DNA from: an uncultured Chloroflexota bacterium
GTDB lineage: Bacteria > Chloroflexota > Chloroflexia > Thermomicrobiales > UBA6265
Assembly (NCBI GenBank): GCA_937901745.1
Contig: CALGSZ010000055.1
Coordinates: 62,001 to 126,000, forward strand
DNA: 64,000 nucleotides
Direction: 5' to 3'
The position numbers were made by a program, and so were the translations under genes. Under the pieces are notes generated by a model. The model was given only the letters and a program-made list of their open reading frames with translations, was not told the DNA's origin and made no database searches. Positions 26,004 through 35,513 of the stretch are shown here, piece after piece (the stretch's first letter is position 1; every line of letters begins with the position of its first letter).

Positions 26004-26288
26004 GTGGCGCGACTCGGCCTCTCACCGGAGGAGCTTCAAGCGGCGATCGAGCAGCGTCTGCGCCAATTAGACGACGCGCAGGCCGAGGAAGAGCATCTCG
26101 GGCCGTTCAGCGACTTGCTACGCACAGTGGCGCAGATCGCCTATCAGCGCGCGGCCGACTTGATCCTGCTCAACAACCGCCGCTTGCAGCAGCAGCTTAC
26201 CAGCGCCGGAATCACCATTCCGGGCGTGGGTGAGGACGATGGAGCCGGTCAGGAAACAAACGAGCGCCAGCAAGCGGAGAGCCAATGA
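26004..26288 (+). CDS. Small hypothetical protein, helical
   Basis: 94 residues, not recognised. The start GTG 26004 is chosen because GGGAGA (25994-25999) is correctly spaced; the open frame upstream is just the shadow of the opposite gene's promoter area. The sequence is mostly charged helix (SPEELQAAIEQRLRQLDDAQAEE) with a middle segment FSDLLRTVAQIAYQRAADLILLNNRRL and an acidic Gln-rich tail. It is probably cytoplasmic and possibly oligomeric. It ends 20 bp before the opposing tRNA-Glu gene. No function is suggested. Confidence 0.6.
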   Translation: MARLGLSPEELQAAIEQRLRQLDDAQAEEEHLGPFSDLLRTVAQIAYQRAADLILLNNRRLQQQLTSAGITIPGVGEDDGAGQETNERQQAESQ

Positions 26289-26307
26289 CGCCGGCGCTCT
26301 GAAGATG

Positions 26308-26384
26308 TGGTACCCCCAGCGGGATTCGAACCCGCGATCTTCACCTTGAAAGGGTGACGTCCTAGGCCACTAGACTATGGGGGC
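26308..26384 (-). tRNA. tRNA-Glu (anticodon TTC)
   Basis: On the minus strand the sequence begins GCCCCCATAGTC at 26384 and ends with an encoded CCA at 26310-26308. Acceptor GCCCCCA/TGGGGGT, D stem GTCT/GGAC, anticodon stem TCACC/GGTGA around loop CTTTCAA, and T stem GCGGG/CCCGC with TTCGAAT all pair, apart from a G-T at the first acceptor position. The anticodon TTC reads GAA and GAG. Confidence 0.97.
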
Positions 26385-26395
26385 GCCGAGGGAAA

Positions 26396-26424
26396 AAGTA
26401 CCTCAATTTGGGGCCCAATGTCAA
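26396..26424 (-). promoter_or_regulatory. Promoter of tRNA-Glu overlapping the comEC stop
   Basis: On the minus strand a perfect TTGACA (26424-26419) is followed 17 nt later by GTACTT (26401-26396), 12 nt before the mature tRNA 5' end. The -35 lies over the last codons and stop of comEC. The -10 is weak, but the perfect -35 and spacing to the tRNA make it credible. Confidence 0.5.
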
Positions 26425-27941
26425 TGCGACAGCAAGGCTAGGAGCGCGCCCGCCAGCGCCGCTCCCGCCCCTGCGCCGATGACGGCTCTCGCCCGCGGGA
26501 ATCGCTGCGCCGCCCGCCACAGCCGGGACAACCCGCTCCGACACTCGGCGCTTAGTGCCACGATGCTTGCGACCGCGAGGAACGCCGACACCGCGACCGC
26601 CGCGTCGGCGCGACCAACGGCGACATTCCCCGCTGGTGTACCCGCTAACCACTCAACGACGAGGATGATCCACCTCGTGAGCAGTTCGGCCGGAAAGAGA
26701 ATCGCCCGTGCGAGCGTCTCCGAGACGAATCCGACGCCGGCAGCGATGAACGCCAGCGGGAACGCGATGCCGACCGCCGGCACGATCAGGAGATTGGCTG
26801 GCACCGTCGTGAGTGACACAGTGCCGAAGGTTCCGACCTGAAACGGCATGGTCGCCAACTGCGCCGACGCCGTGCCAACCACCGCCGCCCAGAAATTGGC
26901 CCAGCGCCCACCGGTCATCATCCCGGGCAGGACGAGCGACAGCGCGAGCGACGACGCGATAGAGAGGCGGAACGAAAGCGTCTGCAAATCCTCCGGACGC
27001 CAAGCAAGCTCGATCGCCGCCGCCATCGCCAGCAGCGTCACGAGGTCCGGTCGCCGGCCAAGCAGCATCGCGATCAGCGCGCCGGTCGCAACGAGTGCCG
27101 CTCGTACGGCCGGAGGACCGAGCCCAACCAGCACCGCGTAGGTCCAGACGGCCCCGGCCGTCAGCGCCGCCCAACCCCAATGGCGCCGGAGTCCGGCAGC
27201 CGCACCGATTGACGACAGTGCGACGACCACCAGTGCGACATTGCTCCCACTGACCGCCGTGATGTGCGTTGTACCGGTCCGGACGAAGGCAACCCTGCGC
27301 TCCCTGGAGAGCGCGTGATCGTCGCCGGTGACCAGTCCGGCCAGGAGGGCACCTGTATCGCCCGGTGATGCGGCTTGCATCCGGTCGGTAATGCTGCGCC
27401 GCACTCGATCCAGTGCCGCCAGCAGGCCGCGCCCCGGTTGCTCCTCTTCCGTTGCGCCAGCGTCGATCTCCGCGATGCAGCCTCGAGCCGCGAACGAGCG
27501 AGCGATCGAGGGACGTTCCTCGTTCAGGGATTGCGGCGAGCCGCGCAACACCAACTTGCTCCCCAGCCCGACCTCGGGCACGAGCGGCGCCGATGCGCAT
27601 ATCCGTCCGTTCACCTGCAACCACCGCTCGGAGTCGGATACGAGCACTTCCTCGATCCGGAGATCGAATCGCTGCTGGCTGCCGCTCCGCAGCGGTCCGG
27701 AAACGACCTCGCCTCGCACGGCGCTTGCGTTGTCGATCCAGTCCGGGTCGGTGGAAGCATCGTCAGAAGGCGCGCGCAAGACGCCGAGCACCGCGATGAG
27801 GAAAGCTGCCCCGAGCCACGCGAGGTGGATCCGCAAACCGGCAAGTCGCAAGACTGCCGCGCCGCCGAGAACTATCGGCACGATCGCCCAGCCAATCGCG
27901 ATCCCAGAGACGAACGCGCTGGCTAGGGCGATACCCGCCAT
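26421..27941 (-). CDS. comEC: ComEC/Rec2-type DNA channel, without metallo-beta-lactamase domain
   Basis: Inner-membrane channel for uptake of transforming single-stranded DNA, 506 residues. An N-terminal DUF4131 region (about 1-170, with OB-like VRGEVVSGPL...RFDLRIEEV) precedes the Competence domain with GLVTGDDHALSRERRVAFVRTGTTHITAVSGSNVALV, a clear ComEC signature. About ten membrane helices follow. The protein ends after the last helices, so the C-terminal metallo-beta-lactamase-fold nuclease domain of full-length ComEC (about 750 residues) is absent. ATG 27941 is 2 bp after the comEA stop, so they form one operon. Confidence 0.9.
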   Translation of the reverse strand: MAGIALASAFVSGIAIGWAIVPIVLGGAAVLRLAGLRIHLAWLGAAFLIAVLGVLRAPSDDASTDPDWIDNASAVRGEVVSGPLRSGSQQRFDLRIEEVLVSDSERWLQVNGRICASAPLVPEVGLGSKLVLRGSPQSLNEERPSIARSFAARGCIAEIDAGATEEEQPGRGLLAALDRVRRSITDRMQAASPGDTGALLAGLVTGDDHALSRERRVAFVRTGTTHITAVSGSNVALVVVALSSIGAAAGLRRHWGWAALTAGAVWTYAVLVGLGPPAVRAALVATGALIAMLLGRRPDLVTLLAMAAAIELAWRPEDLQTLSFRLSIASSLALSLVLPGMMTGGRWANFWAAVVGTASAQLATMPFQVGTFGTVSLTTVPANLLIVPAVGIAFPLAFIAAGVGFVSETLARAILFPAELLTRWIILVVEWLAGTPAGNVAVGRADAAVAVSAFLAVASIVALSAECRSGLSRLWRAAQRFPRARAVIGAGAGAALAGALLALLSH

Positions 27942-27943
27942 TG

Positions 27944-28519
27944 TCAGACCGTCACGTAAGGCCGAAGCCGGTCGACCATTTGGAGCGAAATGCCGCGCAC
28001 CAGCGCGAGCTCCTCAATCGTTCGAAACGGCCCGTTCGCGGTGCGATAATCGATGATGGCCCGCGCGAGGGCTGGACCGATGCCAGGGAGCTCTTCGAGC
28101 TCGGCGGCGCTGGCAGTGTTGATGTTGATGAGACGTGCGGACTCCGCTGTCGCCGTCCCGGTCGCCTCTAACGTCGCGCTCTGTTCCGGCGTTGTCACAG
28201 TAGGTTGGGCGCGCGAGGGAACGATCAGCCGTTCCTCGTCGCGCAGGCGCGCGGCTAGATTGATCCCGGAGACATCCGCGTCATCGGTCAAGCCGCCGCT
28301 GGCCTGGATGGCGTCGTTGACCCGCGAGCCTCCAGGCAGGGAGTAGACGCCCGGGCGCGCGACCGCCCCCTCGACAGAGACGACGATTGGTCCGTCTTGC
28401 GCCGGATCGGAGATGACGATCGGCGGAGCGGAGCGCGAGTCGATGAGCATGACCGCGAGCGCGCCCGCCGCGGCGGCGACGAGCGCGGCAATGATGGCGA
28501 CGACAGCCGTTCCTCGCAC
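27944..28519 (-). CDS. comEA: ComEA-type DNA receptor (SLBB + helix-hairpin-helix)
   Basis: 191 residues. One N-terminal membrane anchor (about 5-26) is followed by an SLBB domain (VSVEGAVARPGVYSLPGGSRV, about 45-105) and a C-terminal pair of helix-hairpin-helix motifs (about 130-190) starting ININTASAAELEELPGIGPALA, which bind double-stranded DNA. It delivers DNA to ComEC, encoded 2 bp downstream. GTG start at 28519. This suggests natural competence, though the pilus genes are not in the window. Confidence 0.93.
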   Translation of the reverse strand: MRGTAVVAIIAALVAAAAGALAVMLIDSRSAPPIVISDPAQDGPIVVSVEGAVARPGVYSLPGGSRVNDAIQASGGLTDDADVSGINLAARLRDEERLIVPSRAQPTVTTPEQSATLEATGTATAESARLININTASAAELEELPGIGPALARAIIDYRTANGPFRTIEELALVRGISLQMVDRLRPYVTV

Positions 28520-28604
28520 CAGAGCCGCTCCGAGGTTCAGTCAAGCGCAATATCTGAAGGTTTTGTCTATCTTCGCCCGCGGAAACGGTCGTCGCAAGAC
28601 ATCG

Positions 28605-28613
28605 TGGTAGACT
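28605..28613 (+). promoter_or_regulatory. Extended -10 promoter for mfd
   Basis: TGG-TAGACT (28605-28613) in the comEA/mfd divergent region fits an extended -10 (TGnTAnnnT) with no good -35. The predicted leader is about 85-90 nt. The same TGGTA-ACT form precedes gyrA and hppA. Confidence 0.45.
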
Positions 28614-28707
28614 CTGCCGCCGGCCCCATTCCCGGGGCGATGGCGGACGTACTCGGCGCGGCGACGGCCGGCTGCTCCGCGCACCGATCTTTCAGGACGC
28701 GTTTGTC

Positions 28708-31700
28708 GTGACACTTTCACACGTTCTCGCTGCATTCCAAGATTCCTCGTGCATTGCGGACTTCCTCGCTTGCGCGAAGGCCGAGCGACAAATAGCCGTC
28801 GTTGATCTGCCGGCCGCCGCCCGCCCGGCGGTAATCGCCGCCGCGGCGCAGGCGATCGGGAAACCGACGCTGATCCTGACAGCCCGGGACGACCGCGCCG
28901 AACGGCTGACAGGCGCGCTCACCGAGCTTCTGCCGCAGTCGCGCGCGGTGCAGCAGTGGCCCGGCCCCGATGCGCTGCCGTACGAGCAGCTGCCATTCGA
29001 TCTCGCCGTCTCAACGCAGCGCGTCGCGATCCTCGACCGCTTCGTGGCCGATGGGGCCGAAACGCCGCCGGTCGTCGTCGCGTCGGTGCGCGGCCTGTCA
29101 CACCTGGTCATGCCACCCGCCAAGTTGCGGGAGCACCGCCAAGTGCTGCGCGTCGGCGACCGCTTCGACGCGCAATCGTTCATGTCCTGGGCGACGAACC
29201 TCGGCTACCAGGTCACGCCTCTTGTGCAGGAGCCAGGTACCGTCGCGCGCCGCGGGGGAATCATCGATATCTATCCCCCGGCGGCTTCGGATCCGATCCG
29301 CATCGACCTCTTCGGCGACGAGATCGAGAGCATCCGCCTCTTCGATCCCACATCGCAACGGTCGCGCGACCGGCTGGAGCAAATCACCCTCCTCCCGCCA
29401 TTCGAGCTGCCGCTGTGGCGGCTCACGGAGGCCGCATTGGCCGTCGAGCAGCTCGACCGCTCCAATCTCCGCCCAGAGGTGGAGGGCGAGTGGCGGCGGA
29501 TGCTTGACCGGATGGCCGCCGGACTTCCGCCGGCCTCGCTCGATCTCTTCGCCCCGTTCCTCCTGACCGAGCGGGCGACACTGCTGGACTATCTCCCGCC
29601 GGATGGCTTGGTCATCTTGGACGAGCCAGCAGCGATTCGCCTCGCGGCGCGCCAGCTCGAGGAGCACGCCGCCGAGCTCGTTGAAGGATTCGAAGCCAAC
29701 GGCGAGCTACCGCCCGGCCTACCTCGCCCATTCGCCGAGTGGTCGGCACTCGAGGACGGCCTGCTCCAGCGCCATTGGCTGACACTCGGGCTCGAAACGG
29801 AGAAGTTCGCGGCCGAATCCACCTCGCTCACTTGCATCGCGGAAGCGCCCCTCTTTGCCGGTCGCCTCGCCCGGCTCACCGAGGAAGTGGGCGCGATGCT
29901 CCGCGACGGCTGGCGCATCGTGCTCGCGACCGATCAAGTGGACCGGCTGACAGAGGTCTTCGAAGAGCGAGACATCTTCCCCCGGCGGGACAAGCGTCGC
30001 GAGCGGACGGAGATCGCGCCGCTCCTGCCCGGCACGTTGGAGATCGTCGCGTCTGACCTTGACGCCGGTTGGATGATATCCAGCGACAAGCTGCTGGTCC
30101 TCTCCGACCTGGAGATCTTCGGATTCCACAAGCAGACGCGTCGGGGCGGACGACGAAGCCGTGCGGACAATCTTGCCTTCGCAACCAGCCTGACGCCCGG
30201 TGAATACGTCGTCCACATCGACCACGGCATCGCCCGCTTCCGCGGCCTCGTCCGGGTTGAGACGAACGGCGTCGAGCGCGAATACCTGCTCCTGGAATAC
30301 GCCAAGGGCGACAAGCTGTACGTCCCGGTCGATCAAAGCGACCGGGTCACCCGCTACGGCGGCGGTGGAGTCGAGCCGACAGTGACGCGGCTTGGCTCCG
30401 GCGAGTGGCTGCGTACCAAGCGGCGCGTCCGTCGGGCGGTTCGGGAGATGGCGTTCGAGCTCGTGCAGCTCTACGCCGCGCGTGAGACCGTCCAAGGCCA
30501 TGCCTTTGGGCCGGATACAGCCTGGGACATTGAGCTTGCCGAATCGTTCCCCTATACAGAGACACCCGACCAGCTGCGCGCGATCAACGAAGTCAAGGCC
30601 GACATGGAATCGCCGAAGCCGATGGATCGCCTCGTCTGTGGCGACGTCGGGTTCGGCAAGACGGAGGTTGCTCTGCGCGCCGCCTTCAAGGCCGTCAACG
30701 GAGGTAAGCAGGTTGCGGTCCTCGTGCCGACGACCGTGCTGGCGCTCCAGCACCTGTCGACCTTCACGCAGCGTCTCGCGCCATTCCCGGTGCGTATCGA
30801 GATGCTTTCCCGCCTACGCACTCCTCGCGAGCAGCGGGAGGTGATCAAGGGTCTCGCGGACGGCAGCGTCGATATCGTCATCGGCACCCACCGGCTGATC
30901 CAGAAGGATGTCCGGTTCAAGGACCTCGGCCTGCTCATCATTGACGAGGAGCAGCGGTTCGGCGTGCGCCACAAGGAGGCGCTCAAGCAACTGCGCACCG
31001 AGGTCGATGTGCTGACGATGAGCGCCACGCCGATCCCGCGCACCCTGCACATGGCGCTCTCCGGCATCCGCGACATCAGCGTGATCGACACTCCGCCGCA
31101 GGCCCGGCTCCCGATCCGCACGTTCGTCACAGCGGCGTCAGACGAGCTCATTCGGGAAGCCATCCTGCGAGAGATTGATCGCGGCGGACAGGTTTATGTC
31201 GTCCACAACCGCGTCCACTCGATCGGCCGCCTCGCGCACCGCCTGCGAGAGCTCGTCCCGGAGGCCCGCTTCGGCGTCGGCCACGGCCAAATGGACGAGG
31301 AGGTCTTGGAAGAAGTCATCCTTGGCTTCGTGCGGCACGAGTTCGATGTCCTAATCTGCACAACGATCATTGAATCGGGCGTGGACATCCCAAACGTCAA
31401 CACGATCATCATCGACAACGCGGACACGCTCGGCTTGACGCAACTCTACCAGCTACGCGGGCGAGTCGGGCGGGGCACGAACCGTGCCTATGCCTACCTC
31501 ATCTACAAGCCTGGAAAGGTCTTGACGCCGGAAGCACAAGCCCGGCTCGAGGCGATCCAGGAAGCGACCGAGCTCGGCGCCGGACTCCGCATCGCGATGC
31601 GCGATATGGAGATTCGAGGCGCGGGCAACATCCTCGGGGCGGAGCAGAGCGGGCACATCGCGGAAGTCGGATACGACCTCTACGTCCGGCTGCTGAGCCA

Positions 31701-32319
31701 GGCGGTCGAAGAGATCAAGCACGGGCGGCCGATCACGGAGCCGGGCGCGATCCAGCTCGACCTGCCGATCACGGCGCTCATCCCGGCGTCATACATCGCC
31801 GATGTCGAGCTCCGGCTGGCCACCTATCGGCAGATCGCGGCTGTCAACAGCCGCGCCGAGCTCGAAGAGATGCGTCAGGAGCTCGAGGATCGCTTCGGCC
31901 CGATCCCGGACGAGGTCGAGCACCTCCTGGCGTTGATCGCGGTGCGGATCCGCTGCTCCGACCTGGGCATCGAATCGGTTGTCGAGCGCGAGCGGGAGAT
32001 CGTGATTCGGCCGGTCGAGACGCAGCGGCTGGACTCCCGACGCCTGACGAGCAAGATTGGGCGCGCGCTCAAGCTGACGCCCCACTCCGTCCGCATCCGG
32101 CTGCCGGATCTCGAGATCCCGTGGCTGGAGGCATTGGACACCGTGCTCGACGCGATCGAGGTCGCGCGGCCGCTGTCGCGCCCGCCTTCTCCTGACGGTG
32201 GAGGCCACTCGAAGCCGCGTCCGACGCCTCAGCGCAAGAGCCGCGTGGTCACGCGTGTGGACGGCCATCGGCGGAAGCCGGCCAAACCAGCAGCCCCGGC
32301 CGGCTCCCACAAGCGATGA
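28708..32319 (+). CDS. mfd: Transcription-repair coupling factor
   Basis: 1203 residues, usual length. Mfd recognises RNA polymerase stalled at DNA damage, pushes it off and recruits UvrA. The order is UvrB-homology region (about 1-330), RNA polymerase-interacting (CarD-like) domain (about 480-570, PGEYVVHIDHGIARFRGLV), and RecG-like translocase with Walker A GDVGFGKTE (645-653), DEEQRFG, SATPIPRTLHMAL and GRVGRG. The C-terminal TRCF domain (about 1010-1110) masks the UvrA surface. A basic Pro-rich tail is extra. GTG start. It is convergent with mutS2 and near lexA, forming a repair-gene neighbourhood. Confidence 0.96.
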   Translation: MTLSHVLAAFQDSSCIADFLACAKAERQIAVVDLPAAARPAVIAAAAQAIGKPTLILTARDDRAERLTGALTELLPQSRAVQQWPGPDALPYEQLPFDLAVSTQRVAILDRFVADGAETPPVVVASVRGLSHLVMPPAKLREHRQVLRVGDRFDAQSFMSWATNLGYQVTPLVQEPGTVARRGGIIDIYPPAASDPIRIDLFGDEIESIRLFDPTSQRSRDRLEQITLLPPFELPLWRLTEAALAVEQLDRSNLRPEVEGEWRRMLDRMAAGLPPASLDLFAPFLLTERATLLDYLPPDGLVILDEPAAIRLAARQLEEHAAELVEGFEANGELPPGLPRPFAEWSALEDGLLQRHWLTLGLETEKFAAESTSLTCIAEAPLFAGRLARLTEEVGAMLRDGWRIVLATDQVDRLTEVFEERDIFPRRDKRRERTEIAPLLPGTLEIVASDLDAGWMISSDKLLVLSDLEIFGFHKQTRRGGRRSRADNLAFATSLTPGEYVVHIDHGIARFRGLVRVETNGVEREYLLLEYAKGDKLYVPVDQSDRVTRYGGGGVEPTVTRLGSGEWLRTKRRVRRAVREMAFELVQLYAARETVQGHAFGPDTAWDIELAESFPYTETPDQLRAINEVKADMESPKPMDRLVCGDVGFGKTEVALRAAFKAVNGGKQVAVLVPTTVLALQHLSTFTQRLAPFPVRIEMLSRLRTPREQREVIKGLADGSVDIVIGTHRLIQKDVRFKDLGLLIIDEEQRFGVRHKEALKQLRTEVDVLTMSATPIPRTLHMALSGIRDISVIDTPPQARLPIRTFVTAASDELIREAILREIDRGGQVYVVHNRVHSIGRLAHRLRELVPEARFGVGHGQMDEEVLEEVILGFVRHEFDVLICTTIIESGVDIPNVNTIIIDNADTLGLTQLYQLRGRVGRGTNRAYAYLIYKPGKVLTPEAQARLEAIQEATELGAGLRIAMRDMEIRGAGNILGAEQSGHIAEVGYDLYVRLLSQAVEEIKHGRPITEPGAIQLDLPITALIPASYIADVELRLATYRQIAAVNSRAELEEMRQELEDRFGPIPDEVEHLLALIAVRIRCSDLGIESVVEREREIVIRPVETQRLDSRRLTSKIGRALKLTPHSVRIRLPDLEIPWLEALDTVLDAIEVARPLSRPPSPDGGGHSKPRPTPQRKSRVVTRVDGHRRKPAKPAAPAGSHKR

Positions 32320-32365
32320 GTGCCTGGTATGTACCCAGCTTAGTGACTGCTCGCGCCGAGTGGCG

Positions 32366-34762
32366 CTAATGCTCGCGTAGGTGCGCGACCGTAACGCCCT
32401 CGCCTCCAAGCTGCGGTTCGGCCAACTCGTAGCGGGCGACGAGCGGGCTCGCGCTCAGCACGTCGCGCACCGCTTGTCGTAGCGCCCCGGTTCCCTTGCC
32501 GTGGATGATGCGAACGAGGGGCAGACCGGCCCGGTAGGCATCGTCCAAGTAGCGCTCGAGCTCGGCCTCGATATCAGCGACGCGCTGCCCGCGTAGATCG
32601 ATTTCCATCGGGACGTGGCCCGGCGCAGCTGGTTGGAAGACGACGCGCGGCGTGGATTGCGTCTTGGCTCGCCCCAATCGCTCCAGCGACTCGAGCGGCT
32701 GGCGCAGCTTGAGCGATCCCAGCTGCACTTCCGCAAACCCATCCTCGACCGAGATCACTTCGCCCTCTTGCCCGAGCCTGGTCAAGCGGACGCGGTCGCC
32801 GGGCCGAATCTCTCCGGCCTGCGGGCGCGCGGATGACTGCACGCGCCGTCGCCGGAAGGAGCGCACGGCCTCCGCCGCCTGTTCTGCTTCCTGGCGGCGC
32901 TCCTCGACTTGCTCGCGAGCGACGCCGCCCATGCTCCGCTCGCGCTCCAGGCGACGCAGCAGATCTCGCACTTGCGCTAGCTCGGCTTCCGCTTCTTGCA
33001 GTGCTTCCTCGCGGGCAGTGGCGCGCTCACGCTCCGCCTCTCGCAGCTCTCGCTCGACTTCCCGACGCAGCTGCTCGGCCTCGCGCCTCACCTGCTCTGC
33101 CCGACGGAGCGCGGCCTCGGCCTCATCCCTACGCCGCCGGATGTCCTGCAGCAGCGTGTCAGCTCGGATCGCGTCCGGGTTGAGGAGCGCGGCCGCCTGG
33201 TCCAGCACCTCTTTCGGCATGCCAAGGCGTCGCGCGATCGCCAGCGCATTCGACTGACCGGGAACGCCGATCGTCAAGCGATAGGTCGGCGCCAAGGTCT
33301 TCACGTCGAACTCGACGCTCGCGTTCTCGACACCTGGCGTCTGGTAGGCGAACGCCTTCAACTCCGAGTAGTGCGTCGTAGCGATCACGAGCGGGCCCAG
33401 CTCGAGCAGCCGCATGATCAGCGCGCGGGCGAGCGCCGAACCCTCTTGCGGGTCCGTACCGGCGCCGAGCTCATCGAGCAGCACCAGGCTGTCCGGCGTG
33501 ACCGCGTGCAGCATCGCGATGACCGTCCTCATGTGAGCGGAGAAGGTCGAGAGATTCTGCGCGATGCTCTGCTCGTCGCCGATGTCAGCAAAGACGGCCG
33601 GGAAGACGCTCAGCACCGAGCCCTCGTCGGCCGGGACGAACAGCCCGGTCTGCGCCATCAACGCCAGCAAGCCGACTGTCTTCAGCGCCACGGTCTTGCC
33701 ACCGGTGTTCGGCCCAGTGATCACCAGGATGCGGTACGTCTCGCCGAGGTGAATGTCGATCGGGACGACTGTCTTCGGGTCGAGCAGCGGATGGCGAGCC
33801 TGCTTCAGGGCAACGCGATGGGTCGGGTGGCCGTTCTCGCTTTCTGGCGGCCCGCTCCAAAGTTGCGGTCGAGTCGCCCGCTGCGCGAACGCAAGCCGTG
33901 CCTTGGCCATCGCCAAGTCCAGGGCGGCGATGGCTTCCACCGTGCTGATCAGTGAGTGTGCATGCTGGCCGACCCGCTGGCTGAGCGCGTCGAGGATCCG
34001 CTCGATTTCGTGCTGCTCGGCGAGCTGCGCCTCACGCCACTTGTTGTTGAGCTCGACGACCTCCATCGGCTCGATGAAGAGCGTCTGGCCGCTCGCCGAG
34101 GTGTCGTGGATGATCCCCGGCACCTGTGCGCGCGCCTCTGCCTTGACGGGGATGACATAGCGCCCATCGCGCGTGGTAATGATGGCGTCCTGCAACGCGG
34201 CAGCGTAACGGCCGCCGGAGACGATACGTTGCAGCCGGTCCATCAAGCGGGACTGCGCGATGCGCACCTCGCGCCGGATCCGACCCAGCGCCTCGCTCGC
34301 CGTGTCGAGGACTTCGCCGCGCGGCCCAATCGAGCGGTTGATGTCCGCCTCGAGATCGGGAAGATCGGCCAGGTGCTCGGCGAACTCGAGCAGCAGCGGG
34401 AAGCGAGACTCGGCCTCGGGCAGCCGGAAGAGGGTTTTCCGGAGCGTACGCGCCGCGGAAACGGTATCGCCGATCTCGAGCAAATCGGCGGGCTGCAACC
34501 GCCCACCCTTCTCTGCCCGCTCGACATGTGAGCGGATATCACGCGCGCCGCCGACCGTCAGGTCCGGGACGGCGGTCAGGAGCTCAACGGCCTCGGATGT
34601 GACGTCGAGGAGATAGCGAACCTGCGACGGGTCGCCACTCGGCCCAAGCTCGCGGGCGCGCTCGGCGGCGACCGAGTACCGACACTGCTCGGCGAGGCGG
34701 CGCAGGATTTCAGGAAACTCGAGCTTTGTTAGGACAGCGTGATGCCAGGTCGGTTGTTCCAC
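32366..34762 (-). CDS. mutS2: MutS2 family ATPase / ribosome-quality-control endonuclease
   Basis: 798 residues. It has the MutS core without the mismatch-binding domain, a Walker A GPNTGGKTV near residue 338, STFSAHM and LLDELGAGTDPQEGSALA, then a long charged coiled coil (about 515-640) rich in Glu, Arg and Gln. The C-terminal Smr domain (about 725-795) carries DLRGQRV and the HGKGTG motif. MutS2 suppresses recombination, and in Bacillus splits collided ribosomes. ATG start. cvpA lies upstream on the same strand, 9 bp away, as in Firmicutes. Confidence 0.95.
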   Translation of the reverse strand: MEQPTWHHAVLTKLEFPEILRRLAEQCRYSVAAERARELGPSGDPSQVRYLLDVTSEAVELLTAVPDLTVGGARDIRSHVERAEKGGRLQPADLLEIGDTVSAARTLRKTLFRLPEAESRFPLLLEFAEHLADLPDLEADINRSIGPRGEVLDTASEALGRIRREVRIAQSRLMDRLQRIVSGGRYAAALQDAIITTRDGRYVIPVKAEARAQVPGIIHDTSASGQTLFIEPMEVVELNNKWREAQLAEQHEIERILDALSQRVGQHAHSLISTVEAIAALDLAMAKARLAFAQRATRPQLWSGPPESENGHPTHRVALKQARHPLLDPKTVVPIDIHLGETYRILVITGPNTGGKTVALKTVGLLALMAQTGLFVPADEGSVLSVFPAVFADIGDEQSIAQNLSTFSAHMRTVIAMLHAVTPDSLVLLDELGAGTDPQEGSALARALIMRLLELGPLVIATTHYSELKAFAYQTPGVENASVEFDVKTLAPTYRLTIGVPGQSNALAIARRLGMPKEVLDQAAALLNPDAIRADTLLQDIRRRRDEAEAALRRAEQVRREAEQLRREVERELREAERERATAREEALQEAEAELAQVRDLLRRLERERSMGGVAREQVEERRQEAEQAAEAVRSFRRRRVQSSARPQAGEIRPGDRVRLTRLGQEGEVISVEDGFAEVQLGSLKLRQPLESLERLGRAKTQSTPRVVFQPAAPGHVPMEIDLRGQRVADIEAELERYLDDAYRAGLPLVRIIHGKGTGALRQAVRDVLSASPLVARYELAEPQLGGEGVTVAHLREH

Positions 34763-34771
34763 CGAGTGGAA

Positions 34772-35347
34772 TTACCCCTCTGGCACTCCACCAGCAAGGA
34801 TCGGCGGCAGTCCACCGGGGAACCAGGGGGCCAGGAGCCGCGTAAAGAACGGCGCCAGATCCAAGAACACCGGGACAAGGGTCGAGCCGTCGATCTGAGC
34901 CCGCACGAAGCGGACGACGGTGTCCCGTCCTGCCACGTCGAACGTCTGGTTGAGCGCCTGCAACGTGATTGCCAACAACATCGCCGCCAGGGTCGTCGCC
35001 AGCGCGGAGACGATCACGCCGAGGGCGGCGCCGCCGATATTATCGAGGATTTCTATCCGACGTGGCAGCCGGAAGCCTTGCAGCCAGCGAGAGACGACAA
35101 TCGTGAACGCGGTCGAGAAGACGAACAGGAGCAGAAGGAAGAAGACAAGGTAGCCAGTTTCCCGGCCCATCGTCGTGATGTGGGCGCGGACGGCGTCCGA
35201 GAGAGGACGGTAGAACGCTGCCGCGAGCACCGAGCCGAAGTAGATGGCGATGATCGCCGAGGTGACCCGCGTCACGCCGTTGAAGAACCCGAGCCCAATG
35301 ATCGCGAGGAACGCGATGATGATGACGAAATCCATTGCGTTGAACAT
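34772..35347 (-). CDS. cvpA: CvpA family membrane protein
   Basis: 191 residues with four predicted membrane spans, matching the colicin V production protein family. It starts MFNAMDFVIIIAFLAIIGLGFFNGVTR, the typical first helix with its Gly-Phe-Gly turn, and the second half has EILDNIGGAALGVIVSALATTLAAMLL. In other bacteria CvpA affects envelope integrity and biofilm formation, with unclear mechanism. ATG 35347 is chosen: AAAGGG lies about 9 nt before it, while the upstream extension looks like leader sequence. It precedes mutS2 by 9 bp, the order seen in Bacillus. Confidence 0.88.
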   Translation of the reverse strand: MFNAMDFVIIIAFLAIIGLGFFNGVTRVTSAIIAIYFGSVLAAAFYRPLSDAVRAHITTMGRETGYLVFFLLLLFVFSTAFTIVVSRWLQGFRLPRRIEILDNIGGAALGVIVSALATTLAAMLLAITLQALNQTFDVAGRDTVVRFVRAQIDGSTLVPVFLDLAPFFTRLLAPWFPGGLPPILAGGVPEG

Positions 35348-35483
35348 CGCGCAGACCCTTTGACCCCGCGCTACGGCAGGCGCAACGGATGCCACCTCAG
35401 GCATCCTGGCCCTGTACCACCCATCATGGCCATTCTAGGCATGGGTGCATTGGGTGCTCATCACCCTTTAGTGCCAATCACGG

Positions 35484-35513
35484 TTGACACGAACATGTGT
35501 TCGTTCCTATAAT
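35484..35513 (+). promoter_or_regulatory. lexA promoter
   Basis: TTGACA (35484-35489), 18-nt spacer and TATAAT (35508-35513): both hexamers are perfect consensus. The LexA operator fills most of the spacer. lexA ATG is 60 nt downstream. Confidence 0.92.
35490..35503 (+). promoter_or_regulatory. LexA operator (SOS box), Gram-positive type
   Basis: CGAACATGTGTTCG matches the Bacillus/Mycobacterium-type consensus CGAACRNRYGTTYG at every position (GAAC-N4-GTTC core). It lies exactly between the -35 and -10 of lexA, so bound LexA would block RNA polymerase: autorepression relieved by DNA damage. No second copy was recognised by eye elsewhere. Confidence 0.92.
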
